This document shows, in pieces, positions 33,591-42,640 of a stretch of DNA of 64,000 nucleotides. Where the stretch lies: positions 18,843 to 82,842 of the forward strand of contig JBBRLS010000016.1 in the NCBI GenBank assembly GCA_038231215.1, written 5' to 3'. The DNA is from Schlegelella_A sp038231215. Lineage in GTDB: Bacteria; Pseudomonadota; Gammaproteobacteria; Burkholderiales; Burkholderiaceae_C. Positions within the stretch are counted from its first letter, which is position 1. Each line of letters opens with the position of its first letter. The translations under genes and the position numbers were made by a program. The notes below the pieces were generated by a model. The model did no database searches. It had not been told where the DNA came from and saw only the letters and a program-made list of their open reading frames with translations.

Positions 33591-34744
33591 GCGGCTTCGG
33601 CGATGCGTGCCGGCGCCCAGCCGAGACCGGCGAGGCGCGCGTCGGCGACATAGCGCGCGAGGTCGTCCTGGCTCATCGACTCGCCGTGCTCGTGCTGGCG
33701 GCGATACCAGCCGGTCGTGCGTTCGATGGCACGAGCTGCGTTCCACACCGGTCGCCAGCCCAGCCGCTCGCGCGCCTTGCCGGAATCGAGACAGAGCATT
33801 TCCGCCTCGTGCGGTTGCGGCGTGCGATCGAGTTCGCAGCGCATCGCGGGCCAGCCCCGCGCAAAGGCGACGATGACCTGCGCGACGCTGAGCTGCCCTG
33901 TGGCGTCGGGACCGAAGTTCCAGGCCTCGGCCGCCGTGCCCGGATCGGCCAGCAGGCGCTCGCCGAGCGTCAGGTAGCCGGCGAGCGGCTCCAGTACGTG
34001 CTGCCAGGGCCGCGTCGATTGCGGACGGCGGATCGAGGTCGCGTGGCCGCTCGTAGCCGACCGCACGAGATCCGGAATGAGGCGGTCCTCGCTCCAGTCG
34101 CCGCCGCCGATGACGTTGCCGGCACGTGCCGTGGCCAGTGCGACGACGCGGTCGCTCTCGCCGCCTTTGGCGAGAAAGCTGCTGCGGTAACTCGCCGAGA
34201 CGATCTCGGCGCAGGCTTTGGAGGCGCTATAGGGATCGTGCCCGCCGAGCGCGTCGTCTTCGCGATAGCCGTGGGCGGTCTCGCGATTGAGATAGCACTT
34301 GTCGCTGGTCGCGTTGACGACGACGCGCACGCTCGACGTTGCGCGTACCGCTTCGAGCAGGTTCACCAGACCCATGACGTTGACGTCGAAGGTGGCGGCC
34401 GGCTCGCGATAGCTGCGCCGCACCAGCGGCTGCGCGGCGAGATGGAAGACGATCTCGGGCTGGTAGCAGTCGAGCGCGGCGCGCACCGCCGCGGCGTTGC
34501 GCAGATCGACGAGCGCTTCGTCGATGGACAGGCCGAGCAGGCGAAGATGGTTGGGACCTTCTTCGGGCGGCAGCGCGAGGCCGCAGACGTCGGCGCCGAG
34601 CGCCTGCAGCCAGAGCGCCAGCCACGAGCCCTTGAAGCCGGTGTGGCCGGTGACGAGGACGCGCCGGCCGAGGTAGGCGCCGCCGAACAGGTCGTCGAAC
34701 GGCCCCTGCAGGCTGAGTGCGTCGAACGGTGCGTCGCGCTTCAT
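33587..34744 (-). CDS. rfbG: CDP-glucose 4,6-dehydratase
   Basis: A 385-residue extended SDR enzyme that converts CDP-glucose to CDP-4-dehydro-6-deoxyglucose. It has the dehydratase-type nucleotide motif VTGHTGFKGSWLALWL, then FHLAAQPLVRRSY, the TSDKCY segment, and the catalytic YSASK. The start at 34744 overlaps the cytidylyltransferase stop (ATGA). This two-enzyme pair defines the CDP-6-deoxyhexose branch. No CDP-4-keto-6-deoxyglucose-3-dehydrase gene (3,6-dideoxy branch) is seen. Confidence 0.94.
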   Translation of the reverse strand: MKRDAPFDALSLQGPFDDLFGGAYLGRRVLVTGHTGFKGSWLALWLQALGADVCGLALPPEEGPNHLRLLGLSIDEALVDLRNAAAVRAALDCYQPEIVFHLAAQPLVRRSYREPAATFDVNVMGLVNLLEAVRATSSVRVVVNATSDKCYLNRETAHGYREDDALGGHDPYSASKACAEIVSASYRSSFLAKGGESDRVVALATARAGNVIGGGDWSEDRLIPDLVRSATSGHATSIRRPQSTRPWQHVLEPLAGYLTLGERLLADPGTAAEAWNFGPDATGQLSVAQVIVAFARGWPAMRCELDRTPQPHEAEMLCLDSGKARERLGWRPVWNAARAIERTTGWYRRQHEHGESMSQDDLARYVADARLAGLGWAPARIAEAA

Positions 34745-35511
34745 GCCCAGACCTTCCACGGCGCGGCGCCGGACTGCCAGAGCTCCTCGAGCCGCATCCT
34801 GTCGCGCAGCGTGTCCATCGGCTGCCAGAAGCCGCGGTGCGTGAACGCCGAGAGCTGGCCGTCGCGCGCGAGCTGCTCCATCGGCCCGCGCTCCCAGACC
34901 GTGGCGTCGCCCTCGATGTGCTTCAGCACCTCGGGCTCGAGCACGAAGAAGCCGCCGTTGATCCAGCTTCCGTCGCCTTGCGGCTTTTCCTCGAAGCGGG
35001 TGATGCGCTTGTCGACGATGTCGAGCGCGCCGTAGCGGCCCGCCGGCTGCACCGCGGTCAACGTGGCGAGGCGCTTCTGCTCGCGATGGAAGGCGATCGA
35101 CGCGCCGATGTCGACGTCGGCCAGGCCGTCGCCGTAGGTGAAGCAGAACGTGCCGTCGTCGAGGTAGTCGCGCACGCGGCGCAGGCGACCGCCCGTCTGC
35201 GTACTCTCGCCGGTGTCGACGAGGGTCACCCGCCAGGGCTCGCAATGGCGATGGCAGACCTCCATGCGGTTCTCGGCGAGGTCGAAGGTCACGTCCGACA
35301 TGTGCAGGAAGTAGTTGGCGAAGTACTCCTTCACCAGGTAGCCGCGATAGCCGAGGCAGATCACGAACTCGTTGATGCCGTGGTGCGAATAGTTCTTGAG
35401 GATGTGCCAGAGCACGGGCTTGCCGCCGATCTCGACCATCGGCTTCGGCTTGACCGTGGTCTCTTCGGCGAGCCGCGTGCCGAGGCCGCCGGCGAGGATG
35501 ACCGCCTTCAT
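34741..35511 (-). CDS. rfbF: Glucose-1-phosphate cytidylyltransferase
   Basis: A 256-residue nucleotidyltransferase making CDP-glucose from CTP and glucose 1-phosphate. The N-terminal signature AVILAGGLGTRLAEET and KPKPMVEIGGKPVLWH is followed by the catalytic metal Asp in FTYGDGLADVD and the EEKP motif. Normal length. Overlaps genes on both sides by 4 bases, so translation is coupled with the upstream GT41-type protein and downstream rfbG. First sugar-nucleotide step of this locus. Confidence 0.95.
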   Translation of the reverse strand: MKAVILAGGLGTRLAEETTVKPKPMVEIGGKPVLWHILKNYSHHGINEFVICLGYRGYLVKEYFANYFLHMSDVTFDLAENRMEVCHRHCEPWRVTLVDTGESTQTGGRLRRVRDYLDDGTFCFTYGDGLADVDIGASIAFHREQKRLATLTAVQPAGRYGALDIVDKRITRFEEKPQGDGSWINGGFFVLEPEVLKHIEGDATVWERGPMEQLARDGQLSAFTHRGFWQPMDTLRDRMRLEELWQSGAAPWKVWA

Positions 35512-37514
35512 GACGTTTCCTCCACCGCTGCCGGAAGGTGATCGGGTCGCGCTCCGGAAGTGCAGCGCGCCCACATGCGGCCATAGAGATGCTCGATGTC
35601 CCTGGCGAATCGCTTGCCGTCGAACAGCGCGTTGATGCTTCGCTGTTCGGTCAGATGCGCCTTGATGCGCTCGCGCCGTGCCGGATCGGCGGCGAGCGCG
35701 AGGACCGTGTCGCGATAGGCGTCGATGTCGTCGGTGACGAGCTCGTCGAGGCCGGCGGTGTGCAGCAGGCTGGACGCGACGCGCTGCGCGAAGGTCGGGC
35801 CGCGCAAGGTCACGAGCGGCACACTGCACCAGAGCGCTTCGCCGGCAGTGGTGTGCGCATTGCACGGCCAGGTGTCGAGGAAGATGTCGACGTGAGCCAG
35901 GCGGCTGAGGTGCGCTTGCAGCGGCACGAGCGGCGCGAACGCAAGCCGATCGGCCGTGATGCCGCGCTGCAAGGCCGCCTCGGTGAGTGTCGCCCGCACG
36001 TTCGCGTTCCATTGCAGGAGCCAGAGCACGGCATCGGGCAGCGCGTGCAGCAACACGCACCATTGATCGAACACCGCGGCGGAAATCTTGTAAGACTGGT
36101 GAAAGCCGCAGAGCAGCAGCGCGCCTTCGGGCACGCCCCAGTCGGCGCGCGTCGAAGGCATCGGCAGCGGCCGGTGCGCATCGTTGGGCTGGTAGCAGTT
36201 CGGAAGCTGGGCGATCCTCTCGGCGAAGTTCGCTGAATCGGCGAGCGGGGTCACGACCGGGTCGCCGATCAGGTAGTCGATGTAGGGCGCGCCGGTGGTG
36301 CCGGGAAAGCCGAGCCAGGTGACCTGCAACGGCGCCGGGCGCTGCGCCAGCACCGGCAGCAAGGTGTCGCAGGTGGCTCCCTTGAGGTCGACAAGGATGT
36401 CGATCTCGAGCTCCCTGACGCGCTGCGCCATCGCCACGAAGTTCAGCCCGCGCATCTCCTCGAAGTGCTCGCTCGCCGCGACCATGCGCTGCCGCATCGC
36501 CGTCTTGTCGTCGGGACCGGTCGACAGCAGCGTCACCTCGAAGGCGCTGCGGTCGTGGCATTCGAGCACCTGCGCCATGAGCTGGCTGGTCGCGTGCTGA
36601 TGGAAGTCGGCAGACAGGTAGCCGATGCGCAACCGCCCTTCGTGCGCGCGCGCGACCCGGCGCGGCAACGGGCGAACCATCGTTTCGACGTGCAGGGCAT
36701 AGTGACTCGCCACCTTGAGCTGCTCGATCGGATCGTCGGCGAGCACGGCATGGGGAAAGGCGGCGGTCTCGAGCGCGACGCCGTCGGGCGCGGCGCGAAC
36801 GGCACGGCGCAGACCCGCCATGGCGTCTTCGGCTTGCGGCCAGCGGCAGGCCTCGCGCTCCAGGAAGGCGAGCTGTCCGCGCGCCGCGAGGTCGCTGGTG
36901 TCGAGACCGAGCAGGACGGCGGTGCGCACGCACTCGGCGGCCTCCGCCTTCAGGCCCAGCTCCTTGAACGACATGCCGAGGCGAAAGTGCGAGAGCGCGT
37001 CGTCCATCTTCAGCGCCAGCGCGTCGAAGAAGGATCGGATCGCGTCTTCGTGACGGCGACTGCGCTGCAAGGCAACGGCCAGTGACACATGATGGTCGTA
37101 CTCTCGCGGCACGTCGGCGGGCAAGGCTCGCAGGCAGGCCACGGCTTCCTCGGCGCGGCCGAGGCCGAGCAAGGCGTGCGATTCGAGCGTGCAAGCCAGC
37201 GCCGAGCGCGGATCGGCTTCGCGGATCTCGCGCGCGCAGCGTGCCGCCTCGGCCGTGCGGCCGGCCTTGATCAAGGCGTGCGCCGCGGCCAGCGCATAGG
37301 CCGGGTCGCCATGAAGGCCGCTCGCCTGCTCGAACTCGCTCGCGGCCAGCGGCCACTGCTCGCGCCGCGCATGCCCTTGTCCCGCTTGCCAGCGACGATG
37401 GGCGCGCGCGTGCTCGCGCGAGGCACCGGGACGCGCGGGGTTCGGAAGTGCGAGAGCCATGGTTGCGAAGGCCGTGGCGCCGCGGCCAGGCCGCGACGGC
37501 TCACGAAAAGTCAT
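35508..37514 (-). CDS. TPR / O-GlcNAc-transferase-like (GT41) protein, candidate flagellin glycosyltransferase
   Basis: About 668 residues. The N-terminal half has TPR-like helices (residues about 30-200). The C-terminal half is a GT41 (SPINDLY/OGT) catalytic domain. Segments that line up with human OGT are the His region DFHQHATSQLM, GFPGTTGAPYIDYLIGDP, the UDP-binding Lys region GFHQSYKISAAVFDQW with VLWLL, and DTWPCNAHTTAGEALW. GT41 enzymes glycosylate Ser/Thr of proteins, and TPR-GT proteins act on flagellin in other bacteria. Two flagellin genes start about 1.6 kb away. The start is uncertain: ATG at 37565, 37514 or 37460, none with a strong ribosome site. Confidence 0.85.
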   Translation of the reverse strand: MTFREPSRPGRGATAFATMALALPNPARPGASREHARAHRRWQAGQGHARREQWPLAASEFEQASGLHGDPAYALAAAHALIKAGRTAEAARCAREIREADPRSALACTLESHALLGLGRAEEAVACLRALPADVPREYDHHVSLAVALQRSRRHEDAIRSFFDALALKMDDALSHFRLGMSFKELGLKAEAAECVRTAVLLGLDTSDLAARGQLAFLEREACRWPQAEDAMAGLRRAVRAAPDGVALETAAFPHAVLADDPIEQLKVASHYALHVETMVRPLPRRVARAHEGRLRIGYLSADFHQHATSQLMAQVLECHDRSAFEVTLLSTGPDDKTAMRQRMVAASEHFEEMRGLNFVAMAQRVRELEIDILVDLKGATCDTLLPVLAQRPAPLQVTWLGFPGTTGAPYIDYLIGDPVVTPLADSANFAERIAQLPNCYQPNDAHRPLPMPSTRADWGVPEGALLLCGFHQSYKISAAVFDQWCVLLHALPDAVLWLLQWNANVRATLTEAALQRGITADRLAFAPLVPLQAHLSRLAHVDIFLDTWPCNAHTTAGEALWCSVPLVTLRGPTFAQRVASSLLHTAGLDELVTDDIDAYRDTVLALAADPARRERIKAHLTEQRSINALFDGKRFARDIEHLYGRMWARCTSGARPDHLPAAVEETS

Positions 37515-37584
37515 GCACCAAGCGTAGGTGGCGCGGCCTGCCCTGAACGCTTGAAATGAGGCCACTCCGCGGGCCAGTTCGGCG

Positions 37585-38685
37585 TCAGGCGGTCGCGCGG
37601 ACAGGCAAGGCCGAGCGATCGCCCCATGCGACGTCGGTGTCGCGGCGCATCGCGGCCGCTCGCTCGCGCCAGCGCGCGGCTTCGACGTCGTGGCCCAGCC
37701 CCGCGTGCAGCACCGAAAGGTTGTGCGCCGCGAGAAAGCTGCCGCGGCCGCGTACCGTGTCGTGAAGCTGCGGCTGCTCGCCGATCTCGATGGCGCGCAG
37801 CCAGCTCGACTCGATCATGGGCACCAACTCGACGGCACGCTCAGGCTGCGCCACGGCCCAATCGAGAAACAGGTCGCCAAGGGTGAAGAAGAAGTCGGGC
37901 GAATCCGGCCAGCGCGGCATCTCGGCGTCGGCGAGCGCGATCGCGTCTTCGAAGCGCTCGAGCTTCTTCAAGGTGAAGAGCGCGCGCAGCACCAGGTCGT
38001 GACGCCAGGCGGCGCGTGCTTCGGCACGCTCCAGTGCATTCGCGTAATACGGCGAAGCTGCCTCGAACTGCGCGCGCACCTCCAGGTCCTTGCCGAGCTG
38101 ATAGTGCAGGTAGGCGTCGTCGGGATCGACCTCGAGCGCGAGGCGAAGCAGCATCTCGTTGCGTCCCTGCTTCCTGGCCTTTTGCGCGTCGAGATAGCCG
38201 TCGTGAGACACGCGGAGCGAGAGACGCCGGCGCGGCAAGGCCGAGACCGGCTGCTCGTGCACGCGGCCGGCGTAAGTCACGCCGCGCGGCAGCACGCGCG
38301 GCAGCCAGCTCGGCGCTTCTTCGATTCTCCCTCCCGAGACATCGAACAGGCTGGCGACGCTGATCTGGCCGATGAAGTCGGCGGCCTCGTGTCGCAGCGC
38401 CGCCAATGCATCGCCTCCGCCATCAATCCACTCGTCGGCATCGAGCACGAGTCGCCAGTCGGCGTCGCATGGGGCCAGTGCGGCGTTGCGCGCCGCTGCG
38501 AAGTCACAGGCCCACTCGAAGCGCTCTACGCGCGCGCCGGCGCGACGCGCGATCTCGATCGTCGCGTCGGCCGAGCCGGTGTCGAGCACGATCATCTCGT
38601 CGACCCACGGCCGCGCGCTTGCCAGGCAGCGCGCGAGGCAGCGTGCTTCGTCGCGCACGATCATGACGAGGGCGATTCGGTACAT
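37585..38685 (-). CDS. Family 2 glycosyltransferase with TPR-like C-terminus
   Basis: A 366-residue protein. The GT-A domain begins MYRIALVMIVRDEARCLARC, with VLDTGSADATIEIA, NAALAPCDADWRLVLDADEW (metal-binding DAD), and VHEQPVSALPRR. The C-terminal part (from about 200) holds TPR-like helical pairs. This subfamily (SunS/WaaE-like) often modifies proteins or peptides as well as glycans. First gene of the minus-strand glycan set, divergent from fliC1 across 433 bases. The frame extends upstream to 38904 without similarity. Confidence 0.85.
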   Translation of the reverse strand: MYRIALVMIVRDEARCLARCLASARPWVDEMIVLDTGSADATIEIARRAGARVERFEWACDFAAARNAALAPCDADWRLVLDADEWIDGGGDALAALRHEAADFIGQISVASLFDVSGGRIEEAPSWLPRVLPRGVTYAGRVHEQPVSALPRRRLSLRVSHDGYLDAQKARKQGRNEMLLRLALEVDPDDAYLHYQLGKDLEVRAQFEAASPYYANALERAEARAAWRHDLVLRALFTLKKLERFEDAIALADAEMPRWPDSPDFFFTLGDLFLDWAVAQPERAVELVPMIESSWLRAIEIGEQPQLHDTVRGRGSFLAAHNLSVLHAGLGHDVEAARWRERAAAMRRDTDVAWGDRSALPVRATA

Positions 38686-38863
38686 GTGAGGGGACGCGTG
38701 TTTGTGGAAGACGGCAAAGGCCTCTGCCGATAGCGAAGGGCCGGGCGATGTGAACACGCCGCTTCGATCGGACGACGGGCGATGAGGCATGCAAACACGG
38801 CCCTTTTCCACGGAAGCATGTCGTCCCGGCCAGGTTTGCGAAAACGCCACGCAATGTTTGGCC

Positions 38864-38890
38864 TCAAGTTCGCGTGGACGCGCTCGATAA
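38864..38890 (+). promoter_or_regulatory. Sigma-28-like promoter of fliC1
   Basis: TCAAG, 14 bases, CTCGATAA: the same -35 and gap as at motA, fliD and fliS, with the last six bases of the -10 intact. It is the best candidate in the 433-base region between the divergent GT2 gene and fliC1, which holds nothing else I recognise. It would give a leader of about 220 bases before fliC1. Confidence 0.65.
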
Positions 38891-39118
38891 CCCTCCCAAC
38901 GCACCTGGAGTTCAGGTTCGTGGTCCGGTTAGCCGGCCGAGGTCGGGCAGCAAGCAAGCGGCCAGACACACCGGTTGACTAGCGCGGGCGGTGCCGAAAG
39001 ATGCGACGAAAGTCGTGGCTATCGGCAGGAAACGGTTGCGGAGAAAGTCCGCTTTCGAAGCAACTGCGTGTAACGCCGGCAGCTAGGCCGGGAGTCCATT
39101 AACCCTACGGAGTCTTTC

Positions 39119-39922
39119 ATGTCCCTGACGATCAACACCAACATCAACTCGCTGAACGCCCAACGCAACCTCGGCGCTGCGCAGATGTCGCTCGCCACCT
39201 CGATGCAGCGCCTGTCCTCGGGCCTGCGCATCAATTCGGCTTCGGACGATGCCGCCGGCCTCGCCATCGCCGACCGCATGAATTCCCAGATCAAGGGCAC
39301 CAACGTCGCGATCCGCAATGCCAACGACGGCATCTCGCTAGCGCAGACGGCGGAAGGTGCGCTGGCCACGGTCACCGACGCCCTGCAACGCATGCGCGAG
39401 CTGGCGGTCCAGGCCCAGAACGGCACGAACGGCACCAGCGACCGCGCCAACCTGGACACGGAATACCAGGCTCTCTCGGGTGAAATCACGCGCCTCGCCG
39501 CGCAGACCAAGTTCAACGGCGTGGCGATCGTCGGCAGCGGCGCCGGCGCGAACGTTTTCCAGGTCGGTGCCAACAACGGCGACACGCTGACGATCACGAC
39601 GACTGCGGTTGTCACGGTGGCCGGCGACTTGACCACGTCGGCCAACGCCTCGACGGCCGTGGCTGCGCTCGACACGGAGCTCAACACGATCACCAGCAAC
39701 CGTGCGACTTACGGCGCCGCGATCAACCGCTTCGGCTTCGCGATCTCGAACCTCGGCATCACCGCCGAAAACCAGACCGCCTCGCGCGGCCGGATCATGG
39801 ACGCCGACTTCGCGTCGGAAACGGCGAACCTGTCGCGGGCGAACATCCTGCAGCAAGCCGGCACCGCCATGGTGGCGCAGGCGAACTCGCAGCCGCAAGG
39901 CGTGCTCGCCCTGCTGCGCTGA
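39119..39922 (+). CDS. fliC: Flagellin (first of two)
   Basis: A 267-residue filament subunit. The conserved D0/D1 ends are complete: INTNINSLNAQRNL and QRLSSGLRINSASDDAAGLA at the start, and NLSRANILQQAGTAMVAQAN at the end. The middle, variable region is very short and rich in Thr, Ser, Ala and Gly, so domains D2/D3 are essentially absent. GGAG lies 6 bases before the ATG. It is followed by two tandem terminators and then a second, very similar flagellin gene. Ser/Thr in the centre are possible glycosylation sites. Confidence 0.97.
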   Translation: MSLTINTNINSLNAQRNLGAAQMSLATSMQRLSSGLRINSASDDAAGLAIADRMNSQIKGTNVAIRNANDGISLAQTAEGALATVTDALQRMRELAVQAQNGTNGTSDRANLDTEYQALSGEITRLAAQTKFNGVAIVGSGAGANVFQVGANNGDTLTITTTAVVTVAGDLTTSANASTAVAALDTELNTITSNRATYGAAINRFGFAISNLGITAENQTASRGRIMDADFASETANLSRANILQQAGTAMVAQANSQPQGVLALLR

Positions 39923-39948
39923 ACCCACAAGGTTCTTCGCTTCGCCAG

Positions 39949-39974
39949 GCCGCCCTCCGGGGCGGCTTTTTTTG
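39949..39974 (+). terminator. Rho-independent terminator 1 after fliC1
   Basis: Stem GCCGCCC/GGGCGGC with loop TCCG, followed by seven T. It ends the first flagellin transcript. Confidence 0.92.
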
Positions 39975-39989
39975 TCCTGCGGTCAACAC

Positions 39990-40014
39990 GCCGCCCTTCG
40001 GGGCGGCTTTTTTC
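39990..40014 (+). terminator. Rho-independent terminator 2 after fliC1
   Basis: The same GCCGCCC/GGGCGGC stem as the previous terminator but with a TTCG loop and six T. The near-identity indicates duplication. Two terminators in series should isolate fliC1 from fliC2 almost completely. Confidence 0.92.
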
Positions 40015-40167
40015 GTCCCGGCTTTGAATTGAGGGGAGGAAGGGCGTCTCCTCCAGCGACCGAACAGGGTCCGGCGACTCAAGAATGACGGCACGGGCTG
40101 TACCTCTTCGGCTTTGCCCGCTCCGGCAGTTTCGCCGGCATCGACCTTCACACAGCAGGAGCGCCCC

Positions 40168-40974
40168 ATGCCCCAGACGATCAACACCAACATCAACTCG
40201 CTGAATGCGCAGCGCAACCTCAACAACTCGCAGATGTCGCTGGCGACCTCGATGCAGCGGCTGTCTTCGGGCCTGCGCATCAACTCGGCCAAGGACGATG
40301 CCGCCGGCCTCGCCATCGCCGATCGCATGAATGCGCAGATCAAGGGCACCAACGTCGCGATCCGCAATGCCAACGACGGCATCTCGATGGCGCAGACGGC
40401 GGAAGGTGCCTTGGCCACGGTCACCGACGCCCTGCAACGCATGCGCGAGCTGGCGGTCCAGGCGCAGAACGGCACCAACGGCACCAGCGACCGCGCCAAC
40501 CTCGATACGGAATATCAGCAGCTTTCGGCTGAAATCACGCGCATCGCCACACAGACCAAGTTCAACGGGACGGCGATCGTCGGCGGCGGCGCCGGCGCAC
40601 AGGTATTCCAGGTGGGCGCCAACAACGGCGACACGCTCACGGTCACGACCGCGGCGGTGACGACCGTCGTCGGCGACGTCAGCACCGCCGCGAATGCCTC
40701 GACGGCGCTGGCCGCGATCGACATCAAGCTCGACGCCATCACCACCGACCGCGCGACCTACGGCGCCGCGATCAACCGCTTCGGCTTCGCGATCTCGAAC
40801 CTCGGGATCACCGCAGAGAACCAGACCGCGGCGCGCGGCCGCATCATGGACGCCGACTTCGCCGCCGAAACCGCCAACCTTTCGCGCTCGCAGATTCTGC
40901 AGCAGGCGGGCACGGCGATGGTGGCGCAGGCCAACCAGATGCCGCAATCGGTGCTGGCGCTCCTGAAGGGCTGA
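40168..40974 (+). CDS. fliC: Flagellin (second copy)
   Basis: A 268-residue paralogue of the first flagellin, with near-identical D0/D1 ends (MPQTINTNINSLNAQRNL; SQILQQAGTAMVAQANQ) and a slightly different centre (VVGDVSTAANASTALAAI). The start at 40168 is preceded by AGGAG; the frame is open upstream to 40114 without flagellin similarity. No sigma-28-like promoter is visible in the 245 bases after fliC1, and the tandem terminators should block readthrough, so its expression is puzzling. Confidence 0.96.
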   Translation: MPQTINTNINSLNAQRNLNNSQMSLATSMQRLSSGLRINSAKDDAAGLAIADRMNAQIKGTNVAIRNANDGISMAQTAEGALATVTDALQRMRELAVQAQNGTNGTSDRANLDTEYQQLSAEITRIATQTKFNGTAIVGGGAGAQVFQVGANNGDTLTVTTAAVTTVVGDVSTAANASTALAAIDIKLDAITTDRATYGAAINRFGFAISNLGITAENQTAARGRIMDADFAAETANLSRSQILQQAGTAMVAQANQMPQSVLALLKG

Positions 40975-41005
40975 GTCGCTCGACCGCGGCAGCGCGAAAG
41001 GCCGT

Positions 41006-41032
41006 TCAAGTTCGGCGCGGGCCCGCCGATAT
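41006..41032 (+). promoter_or_regulatory. Sigma-28-like promoter of fliD
   Basis: TCAAG, 14 bases, GCCGATAT, the best match in the window to the FliA consensus on the plus strand. It lies about 90 bases before the fliD start. Confidence 0.85.
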
Positions 41033-41122
41033 GGATCTGAACGGCGGCGACCGGCCCTCGTGCCATCGCGCCCGTTCGGCCGCTGACTCCAGCGCCGCTC
41101 GCCTCATCGGAAAGGGTTGCCC

Positions 41123-42562
41123 GTGGCAACGATCAGCTCAGCAGGCATAGGCAGCGGCCTTGACGTCAACTCGATCATCACGCAGCTGATGGCGATCGAG
41201 AGGCAGCCGCTGACGAAGCTGCAGACGAAGGCGACGACGATCCAGAGCACGGTCTCGGAGTACGGCAAGATCAAAAGCGCCGTCTCGACCCTGAACGATC
41301 TCGCGACCAAGCTCGCCAGTCAGACGACCTGGGCCCAGACCACCGCCAACTCCTCGAGCACGGCCGTCTCGGCCTCGACCAACGGCTCCGCCGCCGGCAC
41401 CTATTCGGTCGAGGTCCAGTCGCTGGCCAGCGTGCAGACGCTGGCCACCGGCATCGTCGCCTCGTCGACGGCATTGGTCGGCGCCGGCAACCTGCGCATC
41501 GAGCTCGGCACCTGGGGCACCAACCAGACCAGCTTCACGGCCAGCCCGACGGCGAGCGCGGTCAACATCACGGTCAGCGCGTCCGACACGCTGGCCAGCG
41601 TGCGCGACAAGGTCAACGGTTCGGGCGCCGGCGTCACCGCGCTCATCATGACCGACGCCAACGGCTCGCGCCTGCTGCTGCGCTCCAACACGACCGGCTC
41701 CGCCAACGCGTTTCGAAGCACGGTCACTGACGCGGACGGTGTCAACAACGACGCTTCGGGCCTCTCGCGACTGGCCTTCGACCCTTCGGCGGGCATCTCG
41801 GTCATGACGCAGAACCAGGTCGCGGCCAACGCCGCGGCAACGGTCAACGGCCTCTCGGTCAGCTCGACGAGCAACACGCTCGCGAGCATCGTCGACGGCC
41901 TGACCCTCAACCTGTCAGCGCAGACGACCGGGCCGGTGACGGTCAACGTCGTCGCCGACACAGCCTCGCTGAAGAAGACGATCACCGACTTCGCCGCCGC
42001 TTACACCGCCGTCAACACGCTGATCGCCGGCGATACCAGGTACAACGCGACGACCCGGACCGGCGGCATCCTGCAAGGCGACAGCAGCGCGTCGGGTCTG
42101 CAGCGCACGCTGCGCACGATGGCCGGCAGCGCGTCGTCGGCCTCTTCGGTGTTCAGCCACGTGTCGGACATGGGCTTGCAGCTCCAGGGCGATGGCTCGC
42201 TCACCGTCAACGCGACCCAGCTCGACAGCGCGCTCGCCAACCTGGCCGAGGTGAAGAAGGCCTTCGCCAACAGCAACCCGGCCGATCCGACGCAAGACGG
42301 CTTCGCCAAGCGCTTTCGCGTCGCCGCCGGCGCGATGCTCGCCGTCGACGGCGTGCTGACGACGCGCACCGACGGGCTCGGCCAGCAACTGCATCGCAAC
42401 CAGTCCGATCAGGACAACCTGCAGACCCGCCTGACCGGCATCGAGGCGCGGCTGCGCGCGCAGTACACCGCGCTCGACAGACAGATGGCGCAACTCAACA
42501 GCCAGAGCGCCTACATCACGCAGCAGGTCGCCGCCTGGACTGCGAACAGCTCGAACAGGTAG
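41123..42562 (+). CDS. fliD: Flagellar cap protein FliD (HAP2)
   Basis: A 479-residue filament cap that folds arriving flagellin at the tip. The chosen GTG has GGAAAGGG six bases upstream and gives MATISSAGIGSGLDVNSIIT, the standard FliD start; a TTG at 41117 is in frame. The N-terminal coiled region (IERQPLTKLQTKATTIQ), the central D2/D3 domains, and the C-terminal helix ending QLNSQSAYITQQVAAW are intact. First gene of fliD-fliS-fliT-ycgR, with its own sigma-28-like promoter. Confidence 0.95.
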   Translation: MATISSAGIGSGLDVNSIITQLMAIERQPLTKLQTKATTIQSTVSEYGKIKSAVSTLNDLATKLASQTTWAQTTANSSSTAVSASTNGSAAGTYSVEVQSLASVQTLATGIVASSTALVGAGNLRIELGTWGTNQTSFTASPTASAVNITVSASDTLASVRDKVNGSGAGVTALIMTDANGSRLLLRSNTTGSANAFRSTVTDADGVNNDASGLSRLAFDPSAGISVMTQNQVAANAAATVNGLSVSSTSNTLASIVDGLTLNLSAQTTGPVTVNVVADTASLKKTITDFAAAYTAVNTLIAGDTRYNATTRTGGILQGDSSASGLQRTLRTMAGSASSASSVFSHVSDMGLQLQGDGSLTVNATQLDSALANLAEVKKAFANSNPADPTQDGFAKRFRVAAGAMLAVDGVLTTRTDGLGQQLHRNQSDQDNLQTRLTGIEARLRAQYTALDRQMAQLNSQSAYITQQVAAWTANSSNR

Positions 42563-42640
42563 CGTCGGCATCGCCGCTGCGGCGGTGATCCAAGGGCCGA
42601 TCGGCCGGCGAAAAGCCCCGCTGTTGTCTCGCTCGCCGAT

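Noticed and set aside
38706..38733. GCCGATAG on the plus strand, another possible sigma-28 -10 before fliC1
   Set aside because: No TCAAG/TAAAG at the required distance, and it lies almost 390 bases from fliC1; the site at 38864-38890 is better.
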